A stretch of DNA of 64,000 nt from Deinandra increscens subsp. villosa (taxonomy: Eukaryota > Streptophyta > Magnoliopsida > Asterales > Asteraceae), in assembly GCA_039602395.1 (NCBI GenBank), contig JBCNJP010000012.1, positions 21,704,396-21,768,395 on the forward strand, given 5' to 3'. Every line of letters starts with the position of its first letter. Position 1 is the stretch's first letter. The notes beneath the pieces were generated by a model. It made no database searches and was not told the DNA's origin. It worked only from the letters and a program-made list of their open reading frames with translations. The position numbers and the translations under genes are program-made. This document shows positions 24,756-35,775 of this stretch, one piece after another.

Positions 24756-25469
24756 TTCTTAATTACAATTAATTATATATTAATTAATTAGTATAGAGAA
24801 ACCTTAAAAATCATATATTACAATTAAAAATTAATGTACATACACTAATCATGACGCTGTTCAAAAAGATAACATACGACACTAATCAAAGTTTAATTTC
24901 TATAATAATTAATTATAATTTCTTGTCCGTGCTGATCAGCTGCTTCTGCTGGTGCCGTGTGATTTTTCTATTTATCAGATTTTGATTCAGCTGGTTTGGT
25001 GTTACGTACACTTTCGTAATCTTTGATTTCCCCTGGAAACATATATGACAAATAAAACCGATCAGATATATATATATATATATAGTTAATTAATTAGCGG
25101 ATACGATTAATTAATGTAGTAATTACCTGGGGTTGTTCCAGTACTTTTTGAACTGTAGAATGATCAACCGGCTGTGATCTATCTGACTTGTTATTAGAAT
25201 GAAGGATCATTCGGTTCATCGGCCATGCAATAATATATTTATTTTCAACCTCCGAAAGCGTTGTTTTATCATCTACTGGGAATGGTAAAAATGTTGCACC
25301 CTTATTGAGCTGATAAACTTTAATTCTACGGCAACCAGGAGGTAATGGACTTCCATGAATCTTCTCATCTTTTTGTTTTGGTAATAATTCAGCCATTCCC
25401 ACGACGTTCAGTGGATCCCCCTCCATGTGCAACGTCGCAGTTTGGCTCCCCTGATCAGAAGTGACATAA

Positions 25470-25474
25470 TAATA

Positions 25475-25546
<72 letters not shown>

Positions 25547-25571
25547 GAATAATAATAATAATAATAATAAT
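25470..25571. repeat. (TAA)n microsatellite in a CACTA intron
   Basis: A run of about 100 bases of TAA/ATA triplets with a single GAA interruption, between two exons of the minus-strand gene. Confidence 0.95.
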
Positions 25572-26234
25572 TATAGCATATATATAAACAATTAATTAAT
25601 TAAAGTAAAAAATAGAATAAAAAATTTGTGGTATATACTAATCTATATACCTCTTGGATTACTGGCTGCAGATCGATATGAGCTGCAATGGCATCATAAT
25701 TATTTGGTTTTTCCAACTGATGATCACTCTTCTTAGGAGGTCTTTACGAGCTGCAGGTTTTACTGGTTTTGCATGTCTCTTATTCTTTTCCTAAATTGAC
25801 ACCATGTAATTAACTGATTAGTAACATATATATTAATTAACGATAACGTCAAAGCGATTTGTCAAATTTCTAAATTAATTATATATATATACCACTTCCT
25901 GCTCTGATGCCCCAGCAGCACTGGCTGTAACAGCTGCTACTTCTGTCATTTTTCTCTTTCTCACCTAAAGACAGCATCAGCATTTAATTAAATGATCATA
26001 TAGCAATTAGTTATAAGGGAAGTACACAACTGTGTAAATTAAAATAGTTACCCTTTCCTTTTGCGACGCTGTTGTAGATGGAGGAGTGTGTTGTGATAGA
26101 GTCGCAGAAGAGACCTACAATTCAATTAATTAATAAAATCATATCGATCATAACCGGCTAAACATTAGTTAACTATCCAGATAACCATTCGGATGAAGTA
26201 CAAACTTATCATAGTCGGCACAGTTAATTATTAA

Positions 26235-26560
26235 TTATATTCCGGAACAACTCTAACTATCCTGATGAACTTTAACTATCCTGATGAACTTTACCTATAC
26301 TGGAGAACTTTAACTATCCGGATGAACTATAACCAACACGGTGAACTATAACTAGGGACGCATGTTCATCCAGATGAACTAGAATCTTCCGGATCAACTC
26401 TAACTATCCCGATGAACTCTAACTATCCTGATGAACTTTTTACTATCCTGATGAACCTTACCTATCTTGAGGAACTTTAACTATCCGGATGAACTCTAAC
26501 TATCCGGATGAACTATAAGTAGAGACGCATGTTCATCCAGATGAACTAGAATCTTCCAGA
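26235..26560. repeat. About 21-bp minisatellite in a CACTA intron
   Basis: Repeated variants of CTATCCTGATGAACTTTAA and CTATCCGGATGAACTATAA. A higher-order duplication is also visible, because GACGCATGTTCATCCAGATG occurs twice, near 26357 and 26525. Confidence 0.8.
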
Positions 26561-27589
26561 TCAACTCAAATTCAGAACTGTTTCAAATCCGTACCTTATC
26601 GACCGACCTTTGAGATGAGTTTGATTGAGTAGATTGTTTCCGTGATGTATTGTGCGCAGAATTGATCATGTCCTACGTACAATTAATTCAATTAGTTAAT
26701 TAATTAATAAATATGCGCTCAAGGGAGATTGATCGTATCAGCAATAATATTTAATTACCGTTGTAGTAAGAGGCGCCTCCGCAGACTTTACCTACGAAAT
26801 GATTTAATGATTTATAATAATTAATTGAACGATAAAAAGTAAAGTATATATAATATAATTAATTATAGGTATATATATATATATATATATAGTTTGTCCC
26901 TTACAGAATTTACCATTTTATGAACTTGTTTATCTTGAATCACGGCCTCCATAAGCGCCGTAAGCTTATCAATTTTATCATTCTGTGCTTTAAGCCTATC
27001 ATTGAGGTTGTCAACCTCTTCATCCCTTTTCTCACGCAGCTGTTTTTCATTTTTTAGCTCCGCCTCTAGTTTTTCGATCCGTTCTTTCGATCTCCCTTTT
27101 GGAGCACCCTGCCAATATCCACGGGAAGTCACTCCATACCCGATACCTTTTAGGTATCCACCCCTTTCCTTGCCAAGGACCAATGTCAGAGCATCCGTTC
27201 CCGGTTCTACGGTCACAGATCCCGCATTTATCTTTGTTTCATTCTCGCCCTGTAGTAATTAATTTAGTTAATTTAATGAGGTGCTGTTAATTTTTAACAT
27301 GTGAATAATTAGGTATATATATAGCAATTAAACTAACTATATCATCTGCTACGCCCTTCACCACAGGCGTTTTGTATTCCCCCTCTTTATTTACCCTTCC
27401 TTTCCTCCACATAAACGATCGAGAGGGGAATTCATCAGCTGCTATTTCTTTGTTTTGTACCTTGTATTATAATAATAATATATATCAGACTTGAAACATA
27501 CATTGCACGTTCTTAACCATGACTGGGTGTAACACACTTAGCTTATTACCAGTTTTCTCTCAGAAAGACGTATCCTCCCCGCCCCATTG

Positions 27590-29683
27590 AATGATCATAA
27601 GTATATTGATATGTGGTTAGCATTCACTGAGCAATATGTTTATCCTAAAGATGAAACTGGTGAACCTATTCTTCAAAGGAAAATGTCGTCTGAACAAAAG
27701 AAAGCTTATCAAGCTGAGAAAAAGGCGTATGGTACGTTAACGATGGCATTGCCTAAAGAGTTACTTCATCAATTCGCTAGTAACTACACATCAAAAAGTC
27801 TATGGGATGCATTGGAAAAACGATGTGAAGGCAATGATCAATACAAGAAAAGTCGCCAAAAGGTTTTGAAGAAAGAGTTTGATAGTTTTAAGCATTATCA
27901 GAATGAAACGATTCCCAATCTAATTGCAAGATTCGCTCATCTGATGAGTGAAATGCGTTTGGTGAATCTTACTAAAGAAGAGGTTGATATGAAAGAAACG
28001 ATTTTGGAAGCATTGCCTGAAAAATGGGAGAATTATGTGATGATGATTACTCATGATAAAGATTTTTCTGGATTGTCATTCAATGATTTGGTTCAAAGAC
28101 TTCAGGCTCGAGATATGGAATTAATGGTGAATAAATCACTTCCTACACAAATTCAGAATCCTGCAGTGTATCATGGTGAAAATGACTCTACAATGAATGC
28201 TGGGAAGTCTACTAGTTTTAGTTCTGCTCCTCCTACAGCATTTCTAGCAGGTAAAACTGAAATTCCAAGTTATTATTCTGCTGGTTGTACTGTGCCATTT
28301 CCAAGTTCTTCGGCTCAAAGTGCATTGTCTGTTCAAACTGTCGATGATTATAACGCGTTGATGTCTGCATTGGTATCTTCATACTTTGGTGTTATCACTG
28401 GTGCTATGAGTAATGCTGAGTTAGCAAATGAAGATTATGATCAGATTGATTATGATCATTTGGAGGAAATGGATCTGAATTGGCAATATGCTATGTTAGT
28501 TCGTAGAACGAAGAAATTTTTTAATAGAACTGGTAAGACGAGACTTAATCGGGAAGGAAAGATTGGATTGGACAAATCTAAGGTGAAATGTTATAAATAT
28601 TCAGTTTATGGTCACTTTGCTCGAGAATTTCCAAGTTCTACAGAAAATAAATTGAAAACTGGTCAGCATGCACATTTAGTTTTTCATCCATCCGATAAAG
28701 CTGAAAAGGTTGATCAGAAATCTGCCACTCTTGCTTATGATTGGACTAATATATTTATGCATCCAGATGGGTTTGCCTGGAATGCCGATTCAGAAGTTAA
28801 AAAGAATCATACTCCAATCTCAATTGCTTTAACTGTTCAACATGCTGATGATGAAAGTTTGTTAACAGAATCTGATACTTCTTCTAGTATATCTTTGGTA
28901 CAAGAAGAATTACCTAAAGTCTCTACAAGTTCAAAGGTTGAAGTGTTTGAATGTTTCAAATGTAAGAAATTGCTCCAGGAGATTGCAAGTTTTGAACAAC
29001 GTTGCCAAATTTCAACTGAAGAGATTGTGGTGTTAAAGAAAGAGTTAGAGGATTTTCAAAAGAAGTATTATGAGTTGGTTCATGTTCATGAAGATGTTTT
29101 GAAAGAGAAAGCAAAATTGGCTGAAGAGTGTGAGAAAGCAAAAGCTGAGGCTTTAGACACAGCTCAAGATTTTGAAAATCTGTTTGAGAAGAGTTATCCA
29201 GTTCAGCAAAAGTATGAAGAAGCTACTGCTCTTATTGCTACAACTGCTGTTACTGTTGAAAAACTTCAAAACAAGATTTCTATGCTTCAAGATGAGAATA
29301 CTCTCTATCGTGACAAGAATGAGGTATTGACTAAAGATGTTGAGATTTACAAGAAAAAGAGAGAAAGTGTTCTTGAAGAGTTATTTGCTGAATGTGAGAT
29401 CAGAAAGTTACAAACTTATGAGTATGATGATCTCAATGCAAAGTTTATCAAGTCACAGAAAGAAGTTTTTGAAGCTCAACAAAAGATCAGTGACTTGAAA
29501 TTGGAAATTTTGGAACTGAAAAGGCAAGTGAAGAATTGCAACTTGTCACCGACAATGCTCAACTTCCTATACAAGCAGGATCAAAGTTCAGAAAGTTCTA
29601 AGAAGGATGATGTTCATTTGGTTCCTCAACCAGTGGATTTGGTTGAAGTTACTTTTGCTCCGATTGATCCAAAAGATGAATTG
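27590..29683 (+). pseudogene. Copia-type Gag fragment (UBN2, degenerate zinc knuckle, coiled coil)
   Basis: An open frame of about 698 codons runs into the gap. It is the same protein family as the TR-GAG genes at 44064 and 49660, but lacks about the first 60 residues, and homology starts abruptly at IDMWLAFTEQYVYPKDETG. The UBN2-type gag region covers about residues 1-170. The zinc knuckle reads CYKYSVYGHFAREF, so two of three Cys are lost against CYKCANYGHFAREC in the relatives. A long coiled coil follows (about 450-660). At the position where both TR-GAG copies have TAG this copy has CAG (HYQNETIP). No ATG, LTR or PBS is found upstream, and the frame stays open into the CACTA side. Confidence 0.85.
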
Positions 29684-30183
29684 NNNNNNNNNNNNNNNNN
29701 NNNNNNNNNNNNNNNNNNNNNNNNNNNNNNNNNNNNNNNNNNNNNNNNNNNNNNNNNNNNNNNNNNNNNNNNNNNNNNNNNNNNNNNNNNNNNNNNNNNN
29801 NNNNNNNNNNNNNNNNNNNNNNNNNNNNNNNNNNNNNNNNNNNNNNNNNNNNNNNNNNNNNNNNNNNNNNNNNNNNNNNNNNNNNNNNNNNNNNNNNNNN
29901 NNNNNNNNNNNNNNNNNNNNNNNNNNNNNNNNNNNNNNNNNNNNNNNNNNNNNNNNNNNNNNNNNNNNNNNNNNNNNNNNNNNNNNNNNNNNNNNNNNNN
30001 NNNNNNNNNNNNNNNNNNNNNNNNNNNNNNNNNNNNNNNNNNNNNNNNNNNNNNNNNNNNNNNNNNNNNNNNNNNNNNNNNNNNNNNNNNNNNNNNNNNN
30101 NNNNNNNNNNNNNNNNNNNNNNNNNNNNNNNNNNNNNNNNNNNNNNNNNNNNNNNNNNNNNNNNNNNNNNNNNNNNNNNNNNN
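29684..30183. other. Assembly gap (500 N)
   Basis: Exactly 500 N between the plus-strand Copia gag and a minus-strand Gypsy gag. Open frames through it are artefacts. The true content must include the rest of a G2-type element and the 3' part of G1. Confidence 0.99.
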
Positions 30184-30212
30184 CTTGCATGTCCGGTCTT
30201 GACCTATCCTCA
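30184..30212 (-). repeat. Tip of a G2-type LTR inserted in G1 gag
   Basis: On minus, TGAGGATAGGTC followed by GACATGCAA matches the 5' tip of the G2 LTR (35260 downwards, TGAGGATAGGTCATGG) with a few differences. This places the start of another G2-family element inside the G1 gag, running into the gap. The last apparent Gag residues (RIGQDRTCK) are therefore LTR and not protein. Confidence 0.65.
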
Positions 30213-31999
30213 TCCACCCCGGTATATCCTCCACCTTTCCTCTTACATTTCTTTGTAGAAAAACATCTTGTCGCAAGTGCACCATGTGTATAACGGGCAA
30301 AGCTTTATTATCCTGCTTCCCCTCTTGAATAACTTTCACCAAGTGCCCCAACTTACCTGATCTAACCGCCTTATCAATTTCTCGTTTCAAAACAAAAAAA
30401 CTATCTATAGTATGACCCTTATCCCGGTGATAAGCACAATACTTATCAAGATTTCTATTCGAGGCTGGACGTTGCCTTGCCGGAATAGGAAGGTCCACCT
30501 GTTCTGTAGCCAGGATCTCACTCGGAGTTTTTATTAATTCCACATATTTCCCATGCTTATTATTATTGTAAAACCCATTCCTCTGTTGGTAACCATACTG
30601 ATTATCCCTTCCTCCTGTAGTTCTATTCCAACTGTTCCAAGTACCACCTCTTTGATTACTTCGGATGGGACCATTGTTCCTAACGTTTTGATTAACTCCT
30701 CCAGACTTTATCTGAGCTTTCCGGCCTTCCATCTCCCACATATTACTACATGCATTTTTTCCTCTAACAAAAGCCCGTACCCGATCCATCAACGATTCCA
30801 TAGATGTTGGCAAATTCTCATGTAACTTTTCAACCAGTTGAGAGTTCCTCACACCATGATAGAAGCCCGATATCCTTAGCTGATCCCCTGCACCCACGAT
30901 CCGCATACTTTCTTTATTAAATCGAGACACAAAATCCTCAATATTCTCATTATCTTTCCTCCGGATGTTATGCACTTCCGTGGTATCCTTTACACACCGT
31001 TTCTGCTGGCTAAATTGACGCAAAAACTTAATTCGCAAATCCTCGAAACTCTCAATTCCGCCAGATGGAAGTGCATCAAACCAAACTCTCGCCAAACCTG
31101 TGAACGTCTGCACAAACATGTGACACCATGTTTCCTCGGCCCATCCTTCTAACCTCGTCGCCGTGTAGAATTCAAACACATGATCCTCCGGATCAGCTAA
31201 ACCACCATATTTACCAACAGTTGACGGTATTTTTAACTTTTTGGAAAATTGGCATCAACAATCCATTTAACAAACTTAGACTGAGATGTCATGGAATCTG
31301 GTTTATATGGAACTATTATATCTGCCAACGAATGCTTTTAAAAGGTTATCACATGCAACAAATAACATATTCTAATTTACTATAGAAAAACAGAACCCTA
31401 TATTATGCATAAAATCAACCATAATATCTTATGATAACAATCGTGCAATTAATCATAACTCATAGGTCAGAAACATTTTAAATAACCATACCTCGACCTT
31501 TTTCGCCTACTGAACCGCGTTTTTTAGTTGCAGATTCATCATGATAACCTTCATTGTTTCGACAACGCTCATATTCGCCACCGAACTCTCCTGAACTCTT
31601 CTTCTCCGGCATGGCACCATTTTTGTAAACAACTAATTGCTCATCATTAACCTCTACCAATTGTCCTTTCACCGATACTTGTTGCTTTTTCAAGGATCGC
31701 AACATATCTCGATTCCTTATTAGGAATTCTCGACTAAATTTTTCTTCCAGACTTATCTCATCAACCTCATGTACATTTGTTGATTCATAACGTGCTGACT
31801 TATCCAGCTTCGCCGCTGGTACAGAGAACTTAGAATTCGGCGTCACCGAATCTCCAAACTTCGATCCTCCCACCGAAAACGAAGGTACCGAACTGTATAA
31901 CTGGAATCCAGCACGAGATTCGTCATTATCTTTCTCAACTTCGCGCCCAGAACTTTCTGACTTTTTCTGATCGACGATCTTTTCTTTCGGAATCTCCAT
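30213..31999 (-). pseudogene. Gypsy element G1 Gag, spliced, interrupted at its 3' end
   Basis: Exon 1 31999-31492 starts MEIPKEKIVDQ, about 45 bases after the primer-binding site. Intron 31322-31491 (170 bp, GT-AG) joins EKGR to DIIVPYKPDSMTSQ in frame, and exon 2 runs to 30213. Exon 2 has a Retrotrans_gag domain (WCHMFVQTFTGLARVWFDAL, LRIKFLRQFSQQKRC, LRISGFYHGVR) and a Gypsy-type CX2H knuckle region, CAYHRDKGHTIDSF, in which the last Cys is Phe. The coding sequence is cut at about 30212 by another LTR. Gag would package element RNA in cytoplasmic particles. No protease or polymerase is visible before the gap. Confidence 0.85.
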
Positions 32000-32027
32000 C
32001 TAGACTGTAACAACAGGAATTAGTCCA

Positions 32028-32044
32028 CACACGGATGGCGCCAA
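32028..32044 (-). promoter_or_regulatory. G1 primer-binding site
   Basis: On minus, directly after the LTR end, TTGGCGCCATCCGT is identical to the corresponding site in G2 (34875-34888). The tRNA is not assigned. Confidence 0.7.
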
Positions 32045-32399
32045 TGAAGAAACAAATGTTCCTCGGATTGTAATGTTGTAACAAGCTAAATGAAGATTGA
32101 GAAAGTAAGAACAAGAGAATAGATTGGAAAAGTAGAGAGAACTTTATTGAAATGTCACATGCGATTACACATAGTAAAGGTGTAAGTAAAAATGCGATCC
32201 ATTATTCTGTCCTAAAACACTCTATTTATAGGAACCTTCAGCGCTCACTCTTCCGGTTAAGCACATCCGTCACTTGCTCCGCAAGTGCTAGCCTTTAAGT
32301 ACCATCCTCCAGCCGAGCCTTTCCGTTCCTGTTCTGAAACAACCTTAAGACAGGAAGGGACTTAATCTTGGTGGTGTCGGATGTGTATCACATCCGACA
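32045..32399 (-). repeat. G1 5' LTR, 355 bp, with hairpin tip
   Basis: On plus it runs TGAAGAAAC to ATCCGACA. On minus the LTR starts with a perfect inverted repeat, TGTCGGATGTG and CACATCCGACA with a 3-base loop (32375-32399). A TATA-like CTATAAATAG (minus) lies at about 32222-32231. It is inserted directly after the GDDIL* end of the G2 frame. Its partner LTR is not visible. Confidence 0.85.
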
Positions 32400-34852
32400 C
32401 CTATAATATATCATCACCAACAGTCACAATTACTGGATCTTCTCTTGATTCTTTTCCAATCAACGGTGGAAATGTAATCTCTTGACTTTTCCATTTTTCT
32501 TTTTCAAGTTGTGTTTTAACACTACGATACCAAGTGTTCGATCCTCTCCGTATCATTGCGATCACAGTTTGTTTAACAGCTGGAGGACACCCCTCCTTGA
32601 TATTTTTAACCAGATGCGATAGTTTTCCAGATTTGATGGCTTTTTCGATCTCGCCTCGCAAGTGTCTACAATTATCTGTATCATGACCACGGTCCTTATG
32701 ATAGTCACAATATTTACCCATGTCACTTCCCAAAGGATTATAAGTCCTTTGGGGTTTTGAAAATTGGACATTCTCTGTTGCTAAGATTTCACTTGGAGTT
32801 TTCGTAAGTGACGAGAAATCATTAGATCTAGGCTCCCATGCCTTTTTGTATCCTCCGTAATTACCCTCCCCCCTTCGATCATAGGATTGAGATCTGAATT
32901 TTTTCCAGGATTGATTTTTTGTTGGTGCAGCGGAGACACTTGCATTTGTATTCCGGTAATTACCACTTTTTGAGATGGTTTCTGGGTATTGACACCCTGA
33001 ATGTTTCCGCAGGCGCTTCTTCCTTTTACATAGGTCCTAACACGATCCATAAGCACTTCCATTGTCTGACGTAGATCCTCGTGTAATTTTTCCACCAGGT
33101 GCGTATGTCGAACACCATGTCAAAAGCCAGATATCCGTAATTGATCTTGTGCACCAGATATTTTCATAGTTTTAGTGTTAAAACGCATAACGAAGCTTTC
33201 AAGACTTTCGTCATTCCTTTTTCGAATGTTATGCACTTCCGTCACCTCCTTTGTGCACTTCCGTTGTTGGCTGAACTGCCTTAGGAATTTCGTCCTTAGG
33301 TCTTCAAAGCCACTTATTTGCGCATTTGGAAGTGCATCAAACCATACTCTTGCAGGTCCAGTAAAGATTTGTACCAGCATGTGACACCATATTTCTTCTG
33401 ACCATCGTTCAAGCCTCCCAGCAGTGATAAAATCAAATATATGATCATCAGGATCTGTTAACCCACCATACTTCTTTATGGAAGTTGGCATCTTCAGCTT
33501 GGCTGGGAACTTAGCATTTGCGATCCAATTTTGAAACTTAGAATGCTCTTGCATTGAAGCAGGAAAGTAAGGAACAAATACATCCTTCGTTCCTGATATC
33601 AGAATAAGATCAATGCCGAATTAAGGTCTTAATGTTACAATTCAATCATAGCAATTACAGCTTATTTAGAATTGCTCATTGCTCATATCCGCCTCTTTAT
33701 ATGAGGTCTTTCAGGGTGACACTTCCAACACAAGTGTAATTTGTTCGGAAGTGTCACATAGTATCAACATCGCAAGAGATCTCATTATAATCACTTCCGA
33801 CGTGCGTACGTCTTACACGGAAGTCTTCATTTATTATCATAATTACTTCCGACGCGCGTACGTCTTACTCGGAAGTCTTCATTTACTATCATAATTACTT
33901 CCGACGCGCGTACGTCTTACTCGGAAGTCTTCAACTTAGTATCCACTTTTTAAGAGATCATATCGACACCACTTCCGACGCACATGTGTCTTACTCGGAA
34001 GTGTATATCCATGTCCTTTTCTCTTCTTTTTTTTTTTACAACTCAACTCATGAGTGTGCCTTTGAAGTATCGAAGATTCAAATTTTAAAGAAATTTTTTC
34101 CCGCCTTAATTTTTGTTCTTGTAGTTTTCTAGATTTCATAGGCAATCTTCATAGAATCCTCTTTGAATCTTCAAACGGTATTCAACGAATTTCCAGATTT
34201 CGTGTTACATCAAACCATCCTCAATTGTTTATCCATTCGTAAGGATTTCACGCAATCATTAAATCATTATCATATCATAGAGATCAAAATATATCAGATT
34301 ATCAAATCAACAATTGATCATTAGTGATTGAATTATCAAATCAAGTTAGCCTTATCGAACCAAAATGCGTATATCGATCCAATGTTTTCAAAAACGAATT
34401 TCGTCACATATTCAAAGTTGTAAATCAATACCTGATGATTTTGTCTGTATTGCAGTTGTACGATCTTCATTTAGAAGATCATCTAGATCCTTTTGAGCAT
34501 CGGTTTTTCCAGAATCCTTTTCCGGAGTAAATTTGAGAGTTGCGCGGACCTCCTGCAACCACTTCTCTCGTTTTTCCTTATCCTGTAATTGTTTCAATAC
34601 CTGGAAATTTCTCAACAGAAAATCACGATCAAAGCCTCGTAAGGCAACCAAACCATCATTCGGATCAACATTATCATCAGCATCATCATGATCTGAATAC
34701 GGATTATCATCGGATCGATTAAGTGATGGAAACATCGGAACTTTTTCACCGATTTTTCCAGCTGATCCTTTCGAGCTCAGAGTGTTCTTCGGTGATCCTC
34801 CTAGATCAAAAATTGACTTCCTCTTTACTGATTCATCCGATTGCTTCTCCAT
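32400..34852 (-). pseudogene. Gypsy element G2 Gag, spliced, with stop and frameshifts
   Basis: Exon 1 34852-34432 begins MEKQSDESVKRKS. An 839-bp intron (33593-34431, GT-AG) joins QTKSS to GTKDVFVPYFPASMQ in frame. Exon 2 has Retrotrans_gag motifs (WCHMLVQIFTGPARVWFDAL, LRTKFLRQFSQQRKC). A TGA at 33120-33122 replaces the Tyr of SGFYHGVR in G1; the same frame continues as HGVRHTHLVEKLHEDL. Frameshifts follow between about 32950 and 32740, and then a knuckle region CDYHKDRGHDTDNC with Cys and His intact. The frame ends at GDDIL* next to the G1 insertion. Non-functional. The intron is in the same relative place as in G1. Confidence 0.85.
33718..34003. repeat. Five inverted repeats ACTTCCGA-TCGGAAGT in the G2 gag intron
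   Basis: Hairpin-capable units at 33718-33755, 33793-33824, 33845-33876, 33897-33928 and 33970-34003. Three are spaced 52 bp apart. Outer arms are 7-9 bp. Units 2 to 5 have inner arms that differ but stay nearly self-complementary (GACGT/ACGTC, GACG/CGTC, CACA/TGTG). Confidence 0.8.
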
Positions 34853-34874
34853 TTTTCACCAATCCCTGAGAATA

Positions 34875-34888
34875 CGGATGGCGCCAAT
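34875..34888 (-). promoter_or_regulatory. G2 primer-binding site
   Basis: TTGGCGCCATCCGT on minus immediately after the LTR end, same as in G1. Gag ATG follows within about 25 bases, an unusually short leader. Confidence 0.7.
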
Positions 34889-35260
34889 TGATGAACCACA
34901 AAATCACACCGTATGTAGATATGAAATTATAATTCAACTAGGAACAAGCTATGTAATGAAGAATAATAGATGAATTGATTGTTTTATTGAAACTGCTATA
35001 TGTGAGTACAATTTGGGAAAAACACACAGTGAATGTGTGGTTTTTCCAGAACTGAAAGTTACATTACTGATGAATAAGTGAGCTATTTATAGAACTACTA
35101 GAGTTGCATCTGCACAGGCTGGTTGGATGCACTTGCGTCTTGTCCATCCGCAACTGCACCACTTCCGACTTGTCCTTTGTACGACACTTGCTCTTGAGGT
35201 CTTTATCATCGGAAATGTAGCTGTTAGGCCATTTGCATGTCTAGCCATGACCTATCCTCA
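34889..35260 (-). repeat. G2 5' LTR, 372 bp
   Basis: On plus it runs TGATGAACC to TATCCTCA. On minus the promoter has a TATA-like CTATAAATAG at about 35083-35092. The tip TGAGGATAGGTC recurs at 30212. G2 lacks a visible 3' LTR because G1 and the gap intervene. Confidence 0.8.
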
Positions 35261-35775
35261 TCAGTAATCATTCACACAGCGGATATAGTTCAGTCTCCCA
35301 TATATTTCTAATATGATCATGTTCCACCTTTGATTTGGTTTCTTTATTTTGACATCAAAATTTAATGCTCCCTAATTCATTTACTCAGGGTTGTCTGGCA
35401 AAGAACGAATCATAGCATCCAAGTCACTTTAGCTTGAGTGTTTCAGAAGATGTAGGAGGAGGATTCCTAGCTTGGTATCTTCTGCTGGCTTGAAAATTAA
35501 GAGAACTTTGGTCTGGTAACTTGCTCTCATGATGATCAACCATCAATACAGTAAATGATATGTACACAATTATAAAACCACAAACTGTTGGAACATCCAA
35601 GATATTCCAGACCGGTCCGTTTGCTGAGTGAAGATGAATACATTCAATGAGTTTATTCTAGACGGGTCAGAATGGGCCAATTCCACAAACGCGAAGATAC
35701 CGAGGATTTACGAGTTCTCTTAGGTTGATTTTAAAGTCTTGACATCCTGAAGATTGGACGCTTACAGAAGAAATT
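35261..35775 (-). other. Flank between G2 and Q, with a possible gene-fragment frame
   Basis: On minus, 35657-35424 is open for 77 codons without repeat character: IHLHSANGPVWNILDVP, a hydrophobic stretch CGFIIVYISFTVLMV, then a polar tail ending SSETLKLK*. It could be the C-terminal part of a host gene (membrane segment plus tail) captured or stranded here, or chance. Not recognised. The remainder is AT-rich without signals. Confidence 0.3.

Larger units (their letters stand above)
24915..27460 (-). pseudogene. CACTA-associated protein (Transposase_24 / DUF8039-like), multi-exon, 5' truncated
   Basis: Read on minus, exons join in phase at GT-AG sites. About 27460-27340 (SRSFMWRKGRVNKEG) and 27250-26914 (TDALTLVLGKERGGYLKGIG, then a coiled coil of about 65 residues) resemble plant Ptta/En/Spm transposase family PF03004. 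Small exons follow near 26792-26759, 26670-26590, 26115-26055 and 25970-25895, then about 25800-25655. An exon at 25451-25127 (HGSPLPPGCRRIKVYQL, TTLSEVENKYIIAWP) matches the domain I know as DUF8039, and the last exon ends near 24915. Near 25742 the exon appears to lack one base: the frame needed for PPKKSDHQLEKPN does not continue from KPVKPAARK. The N terminus is absent. Role in transposition is inferred from family. Exon limits are by eye. Confidence 0.65.
23563..27585 (-). mobile_element. CACTA (En/Spm-like) DNA transposon, one end missing
   Basis: CACTACGTCAAAATTCACC at 23563 matches the CACTA terminal signature. It is followed by a dense subterminal array of GTGGCCAAAGG / CCTTTGGCCAC motifs (to about 24755) and a minus-strand gene with family-typical domains. 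The opposite terminus is absent: coding exons run up to about 27460 and the sequence turns into Copia gag at about 27590. A full element would also need the large transposase gene, which is not here. Confidence 0.8.
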
